DNA of 47,653 nt, taken from Phoronis australis (taxonomy: Eukaryota > Phoronida > Phoronidae). A program made the position numbers and the translations under genes. The DNA lies in assembly GCA_002633005.1 (NCBI GenBank), contig NMRA01000020.1, forward strand, positions 1,645,623 to 1,693,275. The letters are read 5' to 3'. Shown here piece by piece: positions 1-9,958 of the stretch (within the stretch, counting starts at the first letter, position 1; every line of letters begins with the position of its first letter). The notes under the pieces are model-generated. The model was not told the DNA's origin. It ran no database searches and saw only the letters and a list, made by a program, of their open reading frames with translations.

Positions 1-509
1 GCTGATATGGTGACTGGACCTGCTGCCTTATAGATCTCAGCAGGGATGCCATCCTTTCCTGAGGCTCTGTCACTATTCATCTGGGATATGGCTTTCTCAA
101 TCTCTTCTATGGATGGTGGTAAGTCCAGTTCTTCAAGCTCGGGTTGCTGCGGGATCTGTTCTAGAGCAGAAGGGTCAACTGTGGATGGTCTGTTTAGCAG
201 AGTGCTGAAGTGTTCAGCCCAGCGGTCTCTTAGTCCTTCCTGGTCTTTGATGAGGCTCAGTCCGTTGGAAGACAACAAAGGAGAGCATCCTGTTCTAGAA
301 GGGCCATACACTGATTTTAGGGCGCTGAAGAACTTCTTAGAGTTGTGGGAGTCAGCATGTTGTTGAACTTCTTCAGCCTTTTTCTGCCACCACTGATCTT
401 GCATTTCCCTCAGTTCCAGCTGCGCTGTACTCTGCAAGTGTTTGAACCTGTCCTTCTTTGAGACGGACGATGGATCATTCTGCCACTCTACATAGGCTTT
501 CTTTCTGCG
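1..509 (-). pseudogene. LINE linker and start of reverse transcriptase (shifted frame)
   Basis: The reverse complement of 1-509 is open in one frame with no stop. It begins RRKKAYVEWQND, continues through KKFFSALKSVYGP, and reaches SGKDGIPAEIYK near position 40. That last motif is typical of the first conserved blocks of non-LTR reverse transcriptases. The catalytic YxDD box lies beyond the window. The frame differs from that of the endonuclease, so one small indel near 505-515 separates the two domains in what would normally be one ORF2 protein. Confidence 0.85.
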
Positions 510-1441
510 GTTTCTGTCACGGCCTCCTTGAACTGCGCCCATTTCTCAGTGCTGGTTCCAACAAGTGGTGTGTTGCCTGACAGCGTGTCATCCAGTGAAT
601 TCTGAAACCGATGAAGGTGTAGAGGATGCTTTAACCTGGCTGTGTTGAACGATGCCCTGATGATTTTCTGCCTGTTGCGCTGCGGGGGAACGATGTGCAC
701 GTTGAAAAGAGATCGTACTAGTCTGTGATCTGTCCAGCATTCAGCGCCCCTCATTACCCGGGTAATCTTGACATCCTGTATATCCCGCTGGCGAACGATG
801 ACAAAGTCAATCATGTGCCAATGTTTGGATCTGGGATGCATCCAGGTGGTCTTGTATTTGGCTGCTAGTCTGAACATAGTATTGGTGATACACAGGTTGT
901 GCTCAGCGCGTTTACTTAGTAGGAGCAGGCCGTTGCTGTTGAGTTTACCTACTCCGTGCCGTCCCAACACACCTTCCCAACTACTGCTGTCATTTCCGAC
1001 TCGGGCGTTGAAGTCTCCGAGGATTACAAGCTTGTCGTTCGGGGGAGTTGTCCTGATGATCTGGTCAAGGTCTTCGTAGAAGCGTTCCTTTGCTTCTTCG
1101 GGACTAGTGAGCGTTGGGGCGTAGGCGCTGATGATGGTGATGTGGCGAGATTTGTTCATTGGGAAGCGAAGCTTCATTAGGCGCTCATTGACACCAGTGG
1201 GAAGAGTAGGGATGTCCTTCAACATGGTGGACCTGATAGCAAATCCTACTCCATAAATTCTGTCTTCAGCCTCTGGTTTCCCTTTCCAGAAGAATCTGTA
1301 GCCTCCCTTCTCCTCTTTCAGTGACCCTTCATCAGCGAGTCTCGTCTCGCTGAGAGCTGCAATGTCTACGCGGTAGCGCTGGAGTTCTCTAGCTACAAGT
1401 GCAGTCCTTCTTTCTGGTCTGGCTGCAGTGTCTCTATCCAT
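488..1441 (-). CDS. LINE apurinic-like endonuclease domain frame
   Basis: A 317-residue frame of the exonuclease-endonuclease-phosphatase fold, which nicks target DNA in target-primed reverse transcription. Visible landmarks: SETRL near residue 31 (catalytic Glu region), the YAPT motif near 107, the LGDFNARVG motif near 141 (catalytic Asp/Asn), and the DHRLV motif near 240 (catalytic Asp-His). The frame is open upstream of the Met at 1441 to a stop near 1610, and that extension carries FGAWNVRTL, the usual first endonuclease motif. The domain therefore starts before this Met. It ends at a TAG at 488-490 caused by a frameshift, because the next frame continues the protein. No function for the host is suggested. 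Confidence 0.88.
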   Translation of the reverse strand: MDRDTAARPERRTALVARELQRYRVDIAALSETRLADEGSLKEEKGGYRFFWKGKPEAEDRIYGVGFAIRSTMLKDIPTLPTGVNERLMKLRFPMNKSRHITIISAYAPTLTSPEEAKERFYEDLDQIIRTTPPNDKLVILGDFNARVGNDSSSWEGVLGRHGVGKLNSNGLLLLSKRAEHNLCITNTMFRLAAKYKTTWMHPRSKHWHMIDFVIVRQRDIQDVKITRVMRGAECWTDHRLVRSLFNVHIVPPQRNRQKIIRASFNTARLKHPLHLHRFQNSLDDTLSGNTPLVGTSTEKWAQFKEAVTETAERKPM

Positions 1442-2321
1442 CAGTGTTCGGACGTTCCATGCTCCGAAGATCAGTTTTCTTTTGTTCTTTGTTGATCGAC
1501 CGCATGTGGATGATCTGCCAGCCGCGGTAAGCTGGCCAGACTTGATGGGGCAAGCAATGTTTGGGGTACCTTTTCTAACCCCCTCCCTCGTGCGAGGGTG
1601 GGCAGTGCTGTCCTAAAGAGGCTGCCCAGTCGCCCTGGATGCTGCCGGACTTCTCTGTTGCCCTGGGTTCAGAGAAAGAGCGACCACTGGTCCGAAGGCC
1701 GCCTACGTGCAGGTTCGTGACTACAACTGCCAATGATCATCTTCACCTGTTGCTTCGCCACTCCCCCATCGCCGCAGGACTTGAAAGGTGCAGATCGGAA
1801 ATGATGAATCACACAACAAACCTGTGCGTGATGGTTTTTAAAGTGGTAAAGCCGTTGCACTGGGGCAATCCCACTCTCTCGGCTGAGGAAACCTTGATCC
1901 AGTGGCACAGAAATTGTTACGGCTGGAGGTTACCCCTGCTGCAGTGGATGACCATGACTTCTTTGGTGCCTCGTCGTGCTCTGAGCGCTCCACGGCACTT
2001 GCTGAAACCGCCGTCTTGACCGTTGGACCACTGGGGGTCTCATCCGCTCAGTCTGCCCGAGCCAGTCTTCACATGCTAGGGTAGGCAGTCCCTAACTCAC
2101 CGAGGGTTTGAGACCCGTCGGCTACCCTCAACCTGGTTTAGCCCGCCTGTCGAAGCGGTGTCCCGGGGTGTGGCCGCTGTGCATGCTACAGCTACTTGGA
2201 GCCACAGGTGAGAGCTGAGGACAGGTGGGGACCAAGGGTGGACGAACTACCCCCGAAGGAGTACGACAAGCCCCCCCACCAGAGGTACTACCCCTCCCTG
2301 GACCCTCCATACACCTCTAAG

Positions 2322-2957
2322 TATGATTGTGAAAATTGGCATGTATGTTCTTACTATGAAGAGGTTGGTTGACGCTGAATTTCCCATGACTTTTATTACT
2401 GTTGCGCCTCTTAGTGGCAGTTTTTTTTGTGCCCATGTCTGTATCTCCCAAACCGTTTGCTGGATCTTTACTAAATTTAGCAAGTGTATTTATGTGATGT
2501 TGACAATGAACGATGATGACATTAGGATGATTTTGACTACCGGTATGCCTCTAGTGGCAATTTAAGTATTTTGCATTGACCTCTGTATTTTCATAGATCT
2601 TCAGGTGTATACTTTGTGTTACTTCGTGACTATAAAGGAAAAGTTCCTAGTAGAAATTTGTTTCTGGCATTCTAATGCTGCGCTAATCTCGTATGTTGGT
2701 AAATTTGTTTTTAATTCTATGTTTCTGTGGTGCCCTAAGCAACTGATGTATAGGATGTGCTTGTATTATGAAGATCACTCACATTTTGCCCCTTAGCCTA
2801 TTGAGGAGACAATGACCATGCCTTTCCATTTTGCAAAGTACAACATACTACATATATGCCCTCTACTGGTCACTTTATGGTACCAATAAACAACCCTAGA
2901 AGGATACCGTATATGGTGCAATTGTGGGCGCATTTCAACGCTCTGCGTTGCTCTTGT
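2322..2957 (+). mobile_element. HINE/Helitron-like internally repetitive element, 3' half (copy H1)
   Basis: The sequence from 2322 matches 19680-20303 almost base for base, with a few short indels, so the two copies are young. Units end in CTAGTGGC-type cores at 2404, 2545 and 2856. The 3' end has GTGGGCGCA (2924-2932), then a perfect 6-bp hairpin, CAACGC-TCT-GCGTTG (2936-2950), then CTCTTGT. The 5' end is missing because the LINE lies to its left. Open frames in this stretch occur in both copies only because the DNA is repeated; they are not treated as genes. Confidence 0.75.
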
Positions 2958-3325
2958 TAGAAATTCACACAATTGTCTCCCAGAAATTCAAGGGAATGGT
3001 AACAATTTATTATCATGTCATGAGAGTCACTTTTTATGAATGTACAGGAGTATTCTTGCAACCTGTTTTGCTACAAGATAGCATTAGGAATTTGAAAAGT
3101 ACGACAATATACAAATCACTCACGCCTCAAACTTCAGGATGAAAAATTTAAATTTCAGCCATGATTTCTGTGTTCTGAATTTAGGAGGCTGTCTCAATCT
3201 CGAGAATTTGTAACATATCACAAATCTAATTGCTATCGTCAACTATGTCACCTTTGCTAAAAATATATATTAAAAACAATTATAAGCTATAAATGTGAGC
3301 CATCTGAAAAATGTTCAAACATACA
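2958..3325. other. Non-coding spacer
   Basis: AT-rich sequence between the HINE-like 3' end and the Penelope-like element. I see no gene or clear repeat. Confidence 0.5.
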
Positions 3326-3442
3326 TTCACGAAAACAACAACGGATTTAAAACTTGACATGTTTCGGTGTCATTTATTAAACACCATCCTCAGAAGTCAT
3401 AATACAGTGGCCACCTAGCTAGGCCCAGCAACAAGTAATGAA
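3326..3442 (-). repeat. Left inverted flank of the Penelope-like element
   Basis: Reverse complement of 4303-4419 over 117 bases with about two differences (near 3345 and in stem II of the ribozyme). It contains the - strand hammerhead ribozyme. Confidence 0.93.
3348..3401 (-). ncRNA. Hammerhead ribozyme, type I minimal (Penelope-like element)
   Basis: On the - strand: CUGAGGA core at 3393-3387, stem II GGUGU/ACACC (5 bp, perfect), GAAA at 3365-3362, a 2-bp stem III in ACAUGU, then the cleavage triplet GUC ending at 3356. Stem I starts with ACUU on one side and AAGU on the other. All invariant core bases are present. The very short stem III is typical of ribozymes in Penelope-like elements, which may work best as dimers. 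Confidence 0.8.
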
Positions 3443-3444
3443 AC

Positions 3445-4266
3445 TTGAAATTCAGTGTAGAATTAGAGGTCGATAACATTTTGCCATTTCTGGACGTGCT
3501 AGTAGAGCGTGAGGGTACCTCAGTGATAACATCAGTATTTCATAAGAAGACTTACACAGGACTGTACACTTGTTTTCATAGCTTCACATCCTTTGTTTAT
3601 AAAGTAGGTCTCATAAAGACGCTAATAGACAGGGTATATCGCATTAACAACACTTGGGCTAGATTTGATTCTAATATCAAAGAACTTACAACGAATATGC
3701 AAAAGAATGGCTATCCCCTAGAATTAGTCAATAGGGTACTGAAAGCAAGACTCCAACGTAACCCTGATGATGTTCATCCTGTAGACAAAACTAACTACAA
3801 GTACTTTAAAATACCCTATGTTGGGTTTTACGCCAAAATTGCTCAACGAAAACTCAACAAATTGGTGAATGATTACTGTGTGAACTTAAGAGTTGTATTA
3901 ACATTCAAGTCTCTAAAACTGTCGAGTTTATTTAACCCTAAGGACAAAATTTCTATGGGTCTACGGTCCAAGGTTGTATACAAATTTATCTGTGCTGGAT
4001 GTGGCTCCAGTTATATAGGCGAAACTGTTCGCCATTTGAAAACCAGGACCAAGGAACATCTAAATTCTGACAGTAATTCACATGTAAATATTCACCTGCA
4101 GAGCTCCAATCATTGTTATCAGCAGTGCTCTTTCAATGACTTTGCAATAATAGACCAGGCAGTAACAACAAAGGAGCTTAAAATTCGTGAGGCTTTACAT
4201 ATCAGTTGGTGCAAGCCCAATCTCAATAGGCAACTGACACACCACAGGTTGTCATTGTTGGTATAG
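3445..4266 (+). pseudogene. Penelope-like RT thumb plus GIY-YIG endonuclease, truncated
   Basis: The 273-codon open frame has no usable ATG at its start, because it begins just inside the left inverted flank. Residues 11-20 include LPFLDVLVER, the conserved block after the reverse transcriptase palm. The catalytic palm itself is missing. From about residue 175 comes CAGCGSSYIGET followed by RTKEH, the GIY-YIG nuclease core (YIG, the downstream Arg, and Glu-His), preceded by paired Cys as is usual in this family. The frame ends naturally just before the right flank. As a whole it cannot encode an active reverse transcriptase. The endonuclease half looks undamaged. Confidence 0.9.
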
Positions 4267-4302
4267 TTCATTGTCAATCCCTGTAACTGACTGTATCTGT
4301 GC

Positions 4303-4419
4303 TTCATTACTTGTTGCTGGGCCTAGCTAGGTGGCCACTGTATTATGACTTCTGAGGATGGTGTTTAATAAATGACATCGAAACATGTCAAGTTTTAAAT
4401 ACGTTGTTGTTTTCGTGAA
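4303..4419 (+). repeat. Right inverted flank of the Penelope-like element
   Basis: Pairs with 3326-3442 as an inverted repeat. This is the native 3' terminal sequence downstream of the endonuclease stop codon. Confidence 0.93.
4344..4397 (+). ncRNA. Hammerhead ribozyme, type I minimal, second copy
   Basis: CTGAGGA at 4352-4358, stem II GGTGT/ACATC with one G-U pair, GAAA at 4380-4383, ACATGT as the short stem III, and GTC at 4387-4389 with predicted cleavage after 4389. Stem I pairs ACTT (4348-4351) with AAGT (4390-4393). One stem II pair is weakened relative to the - strand copy, but a wobble pair keeps it. Confidence 0.8.
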
Positions 4420-4587
4420 CATATGCTGTTACTTGCTATCATGGAGTTCAAACATACACCATTGCCAGCATGATGATGAAAACATGCAGCAGACAATAGC
4501 CTCTGTACTGCACAGAGTTGAGGCTTTTTAGCAAACAATGTTATATGTATCCCATACATTATGGCTACAGAGATAAGTCATTCTTAG
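4420..4587. other. Non-coding spacer
   Basis: Nothing recognised. Confidence 0.4.
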
Positions 4588-4863
4588 TCACAGCAATATG
4601 AAGTGAATGACACACAGAAGTGGTAGCCCATGTGGACGATTTTCCACTTCTTTCACAATTTTCCAAAGAAGCGGCTTGTCATCCAGGTCCCTCATGGGAA
4701 ATCTAAGCACACTTTTTTCTGAAGTCTTGCAAAGATCATCCAAAGATGTACTGATTTTAAACAACAGTATCCGATCAAGTTGCTCAGTTGAGTCTTTAGA
4801 CATGTTTAACAGGAAAGGGTTGGATTGTTGATAATCCTCAGATACTGAATACCCAAAGTCAAC
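4588..4863 (-). CDS. Unrecognised open frame with coding-like composition
   Basis: On the - strand the frame is open from 4863 (just after a TAA) to the stop at 4588, about 91 codons, with the first Met at 4803. The protein is evenly charged and amphipathic (for example TSLDDLCKTSEK and LLWKIVKEVENRPHG), unlike the low-complexity translations of nearby AT-rich DNA. It may be one exon of a host gene or a remnant of a transposon protein. No family is recognised, no strong acceptor is seen upstream, and a possible GT donor lies near 4617. Treat it as a lead only. Confidence 0.3.
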   Translation of the reverse strand, partial: VDFGYSVSEDYQQSNPFLLNMSKDSTEQLDRILLFKISTSLDDLCKTSEKSVLRFPMRDLDDKPLLWKIVKEVENRPHGLPLLCVIHFILL

Positions 4864-7170
4864 TTACTCGGACTCAAAATTTAACAATCACTTTGCTCCT
4901 GTTGGTGTCTTAGAAACAGATGGCTAATCCATCAGTGCATGTTTTTGTCGATCTTCAGACTGAGCAATGAGAATGCTGACATCCATTATTGCAGATTTCT
5001 GTGAGTTTTGAACAAAACGGAATGCATGAGCTGCAGATAAACACAGGCTTAGTGTCCAGCAAATCGTTGAATTTAGACGAGTTCAAAAAAATCCAAGTAC
5101 CTCTGCTTTATGCAGCTTTTTTAAACTGATTTTGTGTGGGTGGGAGTCAGAGTATAAGAGTTTGTCACATAATATGCATGTCTTTGACTTTGCCTTTTTC
5201 AGTTGAATATTAACAGTTCACCATCTGAAATTAAATATACGTAAATAGCAAAGGCTTTCAATTTTTACTAGCATGACTAATGTGCCCCCTAGAATTATCT
5301 GTGTTCAAGTGAGTTGACATACAGGCTGTAAAATTTTAATCAAGCTGATTGATTTTGTCACGTTTTTCCCCGTGTGTGGGTGGGCGCAGGTTGTTACAGA
5401 CCTGTCATATTGGTCAGCCCCTTCAGAACTGCTATAGGGGATCATTATCTCTTATCTGATTTTGTATACCTTACCCTATTGTGCCTGCATTGACTTTCAT
5501 CATAAAGGGCTATTGTGGAGATGTTTAAACTGTAGGCTTGGGTAACAATAGGCATCCCTCTGCCTGTTACTAAAGACCAAGCTACACCACAAGGGAAAGC
5601 ACTACTTTCAGCCTTTAGCTGGCCAAGCTTAGATATCTATGTCCATTTCAGTTGGCAGTGTTTTCGAAGAACTTCGGCCCAAGTATAAATATTACACTTC
5701 ATTTCCCTCTGATAGCATGAAGCGCGTTTATCCCGAGTAAGAGATGATGGCTGTTGGAAGTTTAAACATTTGAAATGTTCGTTGTGAAAGGATGTTTTAC
5801 GAATACCATAATCATAGCTAGGGCCAAAACAGAACAGTGTTTTTAAAGACAGATAAGTTTTTTACTATTCAAAGGCCACCTATTCTGACAGTGTTTTTGA
5901 ATTACAAGTTCGTACGCCACATGATGCATCGTCGGAGCAGTCTCAAAACTCCCGATAAATAAGTAACTGGTGTCAAATTCACGCTACTCTTGATTTAAAA
6001 TACGTAGGACCTTTGTGCACTGAGATAGTACAATTCTCTGATCCCATTAGAAGACTAATCAATCGCGAGCATGCGCGCGCCCTGCCTTGAAAATGGGGGG
6101 CTCGAATTTCTGTCCATGTGGACAAAAAATTGAGAGGACTAAAAAACGGGGTACCACCTTTCAGAACTGTGCGTATGCATCATTTTTAGTGGACTTCTGT
6201 CTCCTTTTCTCGGACTTTTCGTTTTTCTGAGATGGACCTTTTTGCCAACTTCGCCAAATGGGGAGCTCACTCGAGCCCCCGAACCCTCCTGAGTGCACGC
6301 ATGGCGAGTACCGGCGTAGGCAAAACAGTACATTAGACTTTACTTGGTAACATTTACAGAAAAAAGTATTTTGCTTCTCCAAACGAGAAACTGTAATATC
6401 TTTAAATGATTAAAAATGAGGTATTCAAAGAGATGGAGTTGAGAAATAATGATACAATCAGTTTCCTCATCTCAGCTTCGAATGAAGTATACATGTACAG
6501 GCAAACATTCTTTTTTGTCACATTCGTATTTGGATGAATTCTCAACTCTTGTAACTGTTTTTCTATAAATAATCTCGTAGAAAACAAAAATGACTTTAAA
6601 TCTTTTGTTTACATGTTCTGTGACTCAAAACCTGACAAATCTAAAACAGTTTTAATACATGTCATGCAAAAATGGACCTAGCATATGAGCAATATATGTA
6701 ACAGAATGAAAGAGAGCAATGAAACCATACGCAAACAATTGCACCATTCATACCAGTAGTCATAGTCTACCTATAATAGGAATACTATTCATGTAAGTTA
6801 TCTGGTCAACATCTAACTCGGTAGATACCTACAGAAAATGATATTATGAGCAACACCTAAAATTAACTTGCATGTGTGCAATTTCGACAAACTACTTGCT
6901 GCCACTGAAAGAAGATTGTGCTCACAGCATCATTTTTCTACATGTTGCATCCTATCACATGAAGCAGGGTGGCCATCATATGAAAATATACAATCAAATG
7001 AAAATGTTCATAGAAAGACATGTTACAAAAAACCTTGTACCATCCATATGCCGACCAATCATATATATACATATTCATATATATATATATACAACAGCAA
7101 ATGCCAACACTAACAATGTTGGCTACATGGTAGTAATCGTGTGATTGAGGATGCTATTGCTAGAGACATT
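4864..7170. other. Intergenic, no gene seen
   Basis: AT-rich DNA without a convincing gene. An AT-rich (TA)n-like microsatellite lies at about 7065-7092. The short frames here are low-complexity. A GC-richer patch at 6060-6310 carries no motif I can name. Confidence 0.5.
7065..7092. repeat. TA-rich microsatellite
   Basis: A run of alternating T and A, with two interruptions. Confidence 0.7.
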
Positions 7171-7179
7171 TGATCATTC

Positions 7180-8335
7180 CCACACAATGTACGACTAGTG
7201 TGTGTGACAATATAGAACTTCTGGGTATCTCCAATGCTATGGAGAAGGTAAACTACTAAATCGGACATTCACCTAAAATAGTAAACAATACCCATGACTA
7301 TCATATAGGGGCTTGCAAAAATAATTATAATCATATATAATAGACAGTCATCAACAAAAAATGATATCAGAAATGACTGTGGCAGAAAACTGAAAATGAC
7401 TTGCCGTTGGATCTAAACAAGTTTTTTCACTCAATACATGCCATTCTTAGCTACTAAGTGTTTTACGTTGGTATCAAACAATGAAACAATCCTTGTTGAT
7501 ATAATATAGCATCTTCAAAAATACACAACAAAATGGCAACGTTCAATGGAAACGAGGCAATGTAAAAAGCAAGCACCATCCATACATATATACATCGGCA
7601 AGCACCAACACAAATTGTGTCACACAAATGATCAATTACAATGGCCACATGGTTTCAATCATATGATTGAGACATCTGCAATGTTTTCAAAAAATACACA
7701 ACTAGTGTGTGTAAAAATGGAACACCTTGGTAGCACCAAAATGGAGTTGGTAATAAAAAAACTTTGAATGAAAAATTATACGAAGTGCTTGGTCGGATAC
7801 GCACCAACAAAATAGTAACCCGTACATATCTATCACACACGGTTTTTCAAAAATGGTTTTGGTTATGTGTATAACACTCAGTGAGCAAGAACAATACAAT
7901 ATTTTAGATCATGGCAGTAAAACTGAAAAGGACTTGCCGTTAGATCGAAACAAGTTTTTTCACTTAACACATACCATTACTTGCTACTAAGAGTTTTGCG
8001 TTGGTATCAAACAATGAAATAATCCTTATTAATGCAATATAACATCTTCAAAAATACACAACAAAATACACAACTAGTGTGTGTAAAAATGGAACACCTT
8101 GGGTATCAGCAATGTCATGGAGTTTGTAGAATTTTTTATTCAAAATTTTTTATTGCCAAGCACCAACCGAATATTAACCCGTACATGTCTGTCATACAAG
8201 GTGTTTCAAATATAGTCATGTATAACACGCATTAAGCAAGAAAAATACAATATTTTAGATCAGTAAAGCTGAAAATGACTTGCCGTTACATCGAAACAAG
8301 TTTTTTCACATAATACATGTATTATTTCCTACTCA
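7180..8335. repeat. Imperfect tandem array, three diverged units
   Basis: The same words recur in order. ACTAGTGTGTGT followed by a GGAACACCTTGG-like stretch occurs at about 7193, 7699 and 8070. GACTTGCCGTT followed by AACAAGTTTTTTCAC occurs at about 7399, 7938 and 8278. GCACCAAC followed by CCCGTACAT or similar occurs at about 7600, 7800 and 8160. Unit length is about 350-540 bp because of indels. The array ends at the stop codon of the - strand gene (8333), so its 3' untranslated region would lie in this repeat DNA. It contains AATAAA on the - strand at 8154-8149 and 8140-8135. Confidence 0.7.
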
Positions 8336-8575
8336 GTGCGTGTGACCCTTGCGAAAGTCGATGTAATCCGCCCTAACTGCCCTCTTTTTTGGAGACGATA
8401 AAGTCTTCCACTGCGTCATCAGAGAGCCAAGATTCGCAGGTATCGTTTTTATTGCGTTACTGTCCAGCTTAATTGCCACTTCCTCTAGAAAGCGGTCCAC
8501 CAGCCACACAGTGCCACTTTGGTTGTCGTCAAAGTGGATGACATCATCTCTAATCAGTTGCTTTAATAAGTGTCT
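8333..8575 (-). CDS. Exon 2 (terminal) of the unknown two-exon gene
   Basis: This exon is 243 bp, including the stop. If the first AG is used as acceptor, the exon starts at 8580 and the phase no longer matches exon 1. The second AG (exon start 8575) matches exon 1 exactly. Two - strand AATAAA signals lie 180-200 bases past the stop. Confidence 0.6.
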   Translation of the reverse strand, partial: RHLLKQLIRDDVIHFDDNQSGTVWLVDRFLEEVAIKLDSNAIKTIPANLGSLMTQWKTLSSPKKRAVRADYIDFRKGHTH

Positions 8576-9958
8576 CTGACCTGAAATTAAGGCATTTAAC
8601 TAAAATTTTATTTCCAAAGTCTAAAGAAATACAAGATGCAGTATATAGAAGATATCAAAAAGTGCCTCCCAATTGGCACACGTTTTAACTTTAAAAGGAC
8701 ACTACCCCTCCTTCGGTATTAACAGACACAAGAACTTATCTAAACCACCATAACATGTAAGAAGTATTGAAAAATAACCATGTCATGTAATCTTTACGCA
8801 TCAATGCTGGAACGTCAATGCAAAAACACAAAATTGCTTCAAATGGGTGGTATGAAATGGCTTATATGGCATTGCTTATGGGTGTCACCGATTTGGACTC
8901 GGCATTAATCAGCACATAGAACAGTAAACAAGAGGCAAAAAATAATGTACTTCATAATGATAACTATTTTGAATACATGAATTGTAAAAACAAGGAGTGT
9001 GACCAAAGCGCAAAAAATAATCACATATTTTAATGAAACTCTTGGTTTACAAATTGGCTGATTTATAAACTAAAGACCCTTTCATATTGACTTAACTCTG
9101 GTCTGAGCGGAGTGTCGACGTAACCAGCGCAGTTAACTGGACCGTTCATACTGGCTTCGGTAGTTAATGAACATCAAAGTAAGCGGTTGTGTGCTGCTGT
9201 CGTCATCGAAGTTATCGCAAGGTAGCATTGCACGCTAAGATTTTCTTCAATGTTTCAATTTGGAAATATCTACATGTGCAAGCCATTTCTGCCTCCCGTT
9301 CAGTAATTAAAGCAAGGACCTCGCTAACAAGCAAGACTTCGCGAGATTACGTGGTATGTTGCCTTGTATGTTAAATGAAAACACGTGACTTTAGCTAGGT
9401 TCTACCATAGGTCCTAGCGTTACTGAACGCACCCCTGGTCCAAGGAGGGCAGAACAGCAGGCATATTTTCAAGGCCCAGTGACATATATCATGTTGTGAA
9501 TATTAAAAAACATTTAAATTAAACATTCACTATTTTGTCACAGAGTACCAGTTGGGGATCATGCCACTGCTGCTTAACAGTTCCAGCAAGAAACAGTTCA
9601 CGCACAGGCCTACACGATCTTGAGCTTAAGCAGACAGACTGCAAGTCGAAAGCCATGTTGTGTAACATGTGTTAAATACACACTACAAAATGGCGGGAAA
9701 ATAGCAGAGCTTCAAATTCAAATATTCGACCGATCTGCCATACACCGTGAAAGATGAGCTACTGATCGTTGCAAAAAAAAACAATATAGTGTTCTTAGAA
9801 ATACAGTAAATGTACGTCATTTTTAACAAACTTACCCCTTGAAAGCGTCGAGTTTGCCAGAGTCCGATAAGGCACTGCTGGTCTGACTTCGTCTTCGGAG
9901 ACTTCTCTGTCATACTCCGAGCCCCGTTTTCATCCACAGCTTGAAGTCTATTTTTCAT
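8333..9958 (-). CDS. Candidate two-exon gene, small protein of unknown family
   Basis: Exon 1 runs from the ATG at 9958 to 9836 (41 codons, phase 0, donor GTAAGT). Exon 2 runs from 8575 to the stop at 8333 (80 codons plus TGA), with acceptor TTTCAG just upstream, or the AG four bases further in. The joined protein would be 121 residues. Exon 1 is basic and Ser/Lys-rich, ending in LWQTRRFQG. Exon 2 carries RHLLKQLIRDDVIHFDD, then GTVWLVDRFLEEVAIKL, and a basic tail. A small middle exon is possible. The ATG has A at -3 and is the first in frame after a stop. I recognise no family. The clean splice signals, matching phases and amphipathic composition make a real gene likely. Confidence 0.55.
8581..9835 (-). 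other. Intron of the unknown two-exon gene
   Basis: AT-rich non-coding DNA, with a GC-richer patch at 9060-9460 that carries no motif I recognise. It may hide a short middle exon. Confidence 0.4.
9836..9958 (-). CDS. Exon 1 of the unknown two-exon gene
   Basis: ATG at 9958-9956 in the context AAAAATGA, 41 codons, then GTAAGTTT. The frame upstream is open to a TAA near 10020 without another ATG. Confidence 0.55.

Larger units (their letters stand above)
1..2321 (-). mobile_element. Non-LTR retrotransposon (LINE), 5' part, cut by window edge
   Basis: Read on the - strand, this holds a 5' leader (about 2321 to 1600), an endonuclease frame, a linker, and the start of a reverse transcriptase that runs off the left window edge. 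The leader is GC-rich and lacks a long frame. The endonuclease resembles the RTE/BovB-type and 'craniofacial development protein 2-like' proteins that are common in animal genomes, but the clade is not settled from this part alone. The right edge sits where homology to the HINE-like repeat starts (2322), so the LINE probably inserted into that repeat, with the other half beyond the left edge. There is one frameshift near 510 between the two domains, so this copy is probably dead. Confidence 0.85.
3326..4419 (+). mobile_element. Penelope-like retroelement, 5'-truncated, with inverted flanks
   Basis: A truncated Penelope-like element. It keeps the end of the reverse transcriptase and the GIY-YIG endonuclease, flanked by 117-bp inverted copies of its terminal sequence (3326-3442 and 4303-4419, about two mismatches). 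Inverted or direct terminal copies are known for Penelope-like elements, and their terminal repeats are known to carry hammerhead ribozymes, as both flanks do here. The near identity of the flanks suggests a recent insertion, even though the coding part is truncated. Confidence 0.88.

Noticed and set aside
46-1180. Three + strand frames over the LINE
   Set aside because: They are shadows of the - strand endonuclease and reverse transcriptase frames.
2323-2565. 80-codon frame also present at 19681-19923
   Set aside because: The two frames match because the DNA is a repeat. The other units of the family are not open in the same frame, so there is no sign of protein-level conservation.
7380-8300. 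CTGAAAA ... GAAACAAG words that look like a hammerhead core
   Set aside because: The invariant G of CUGANGA is missing in all three units, and no stem I or cleavage triplet fits.
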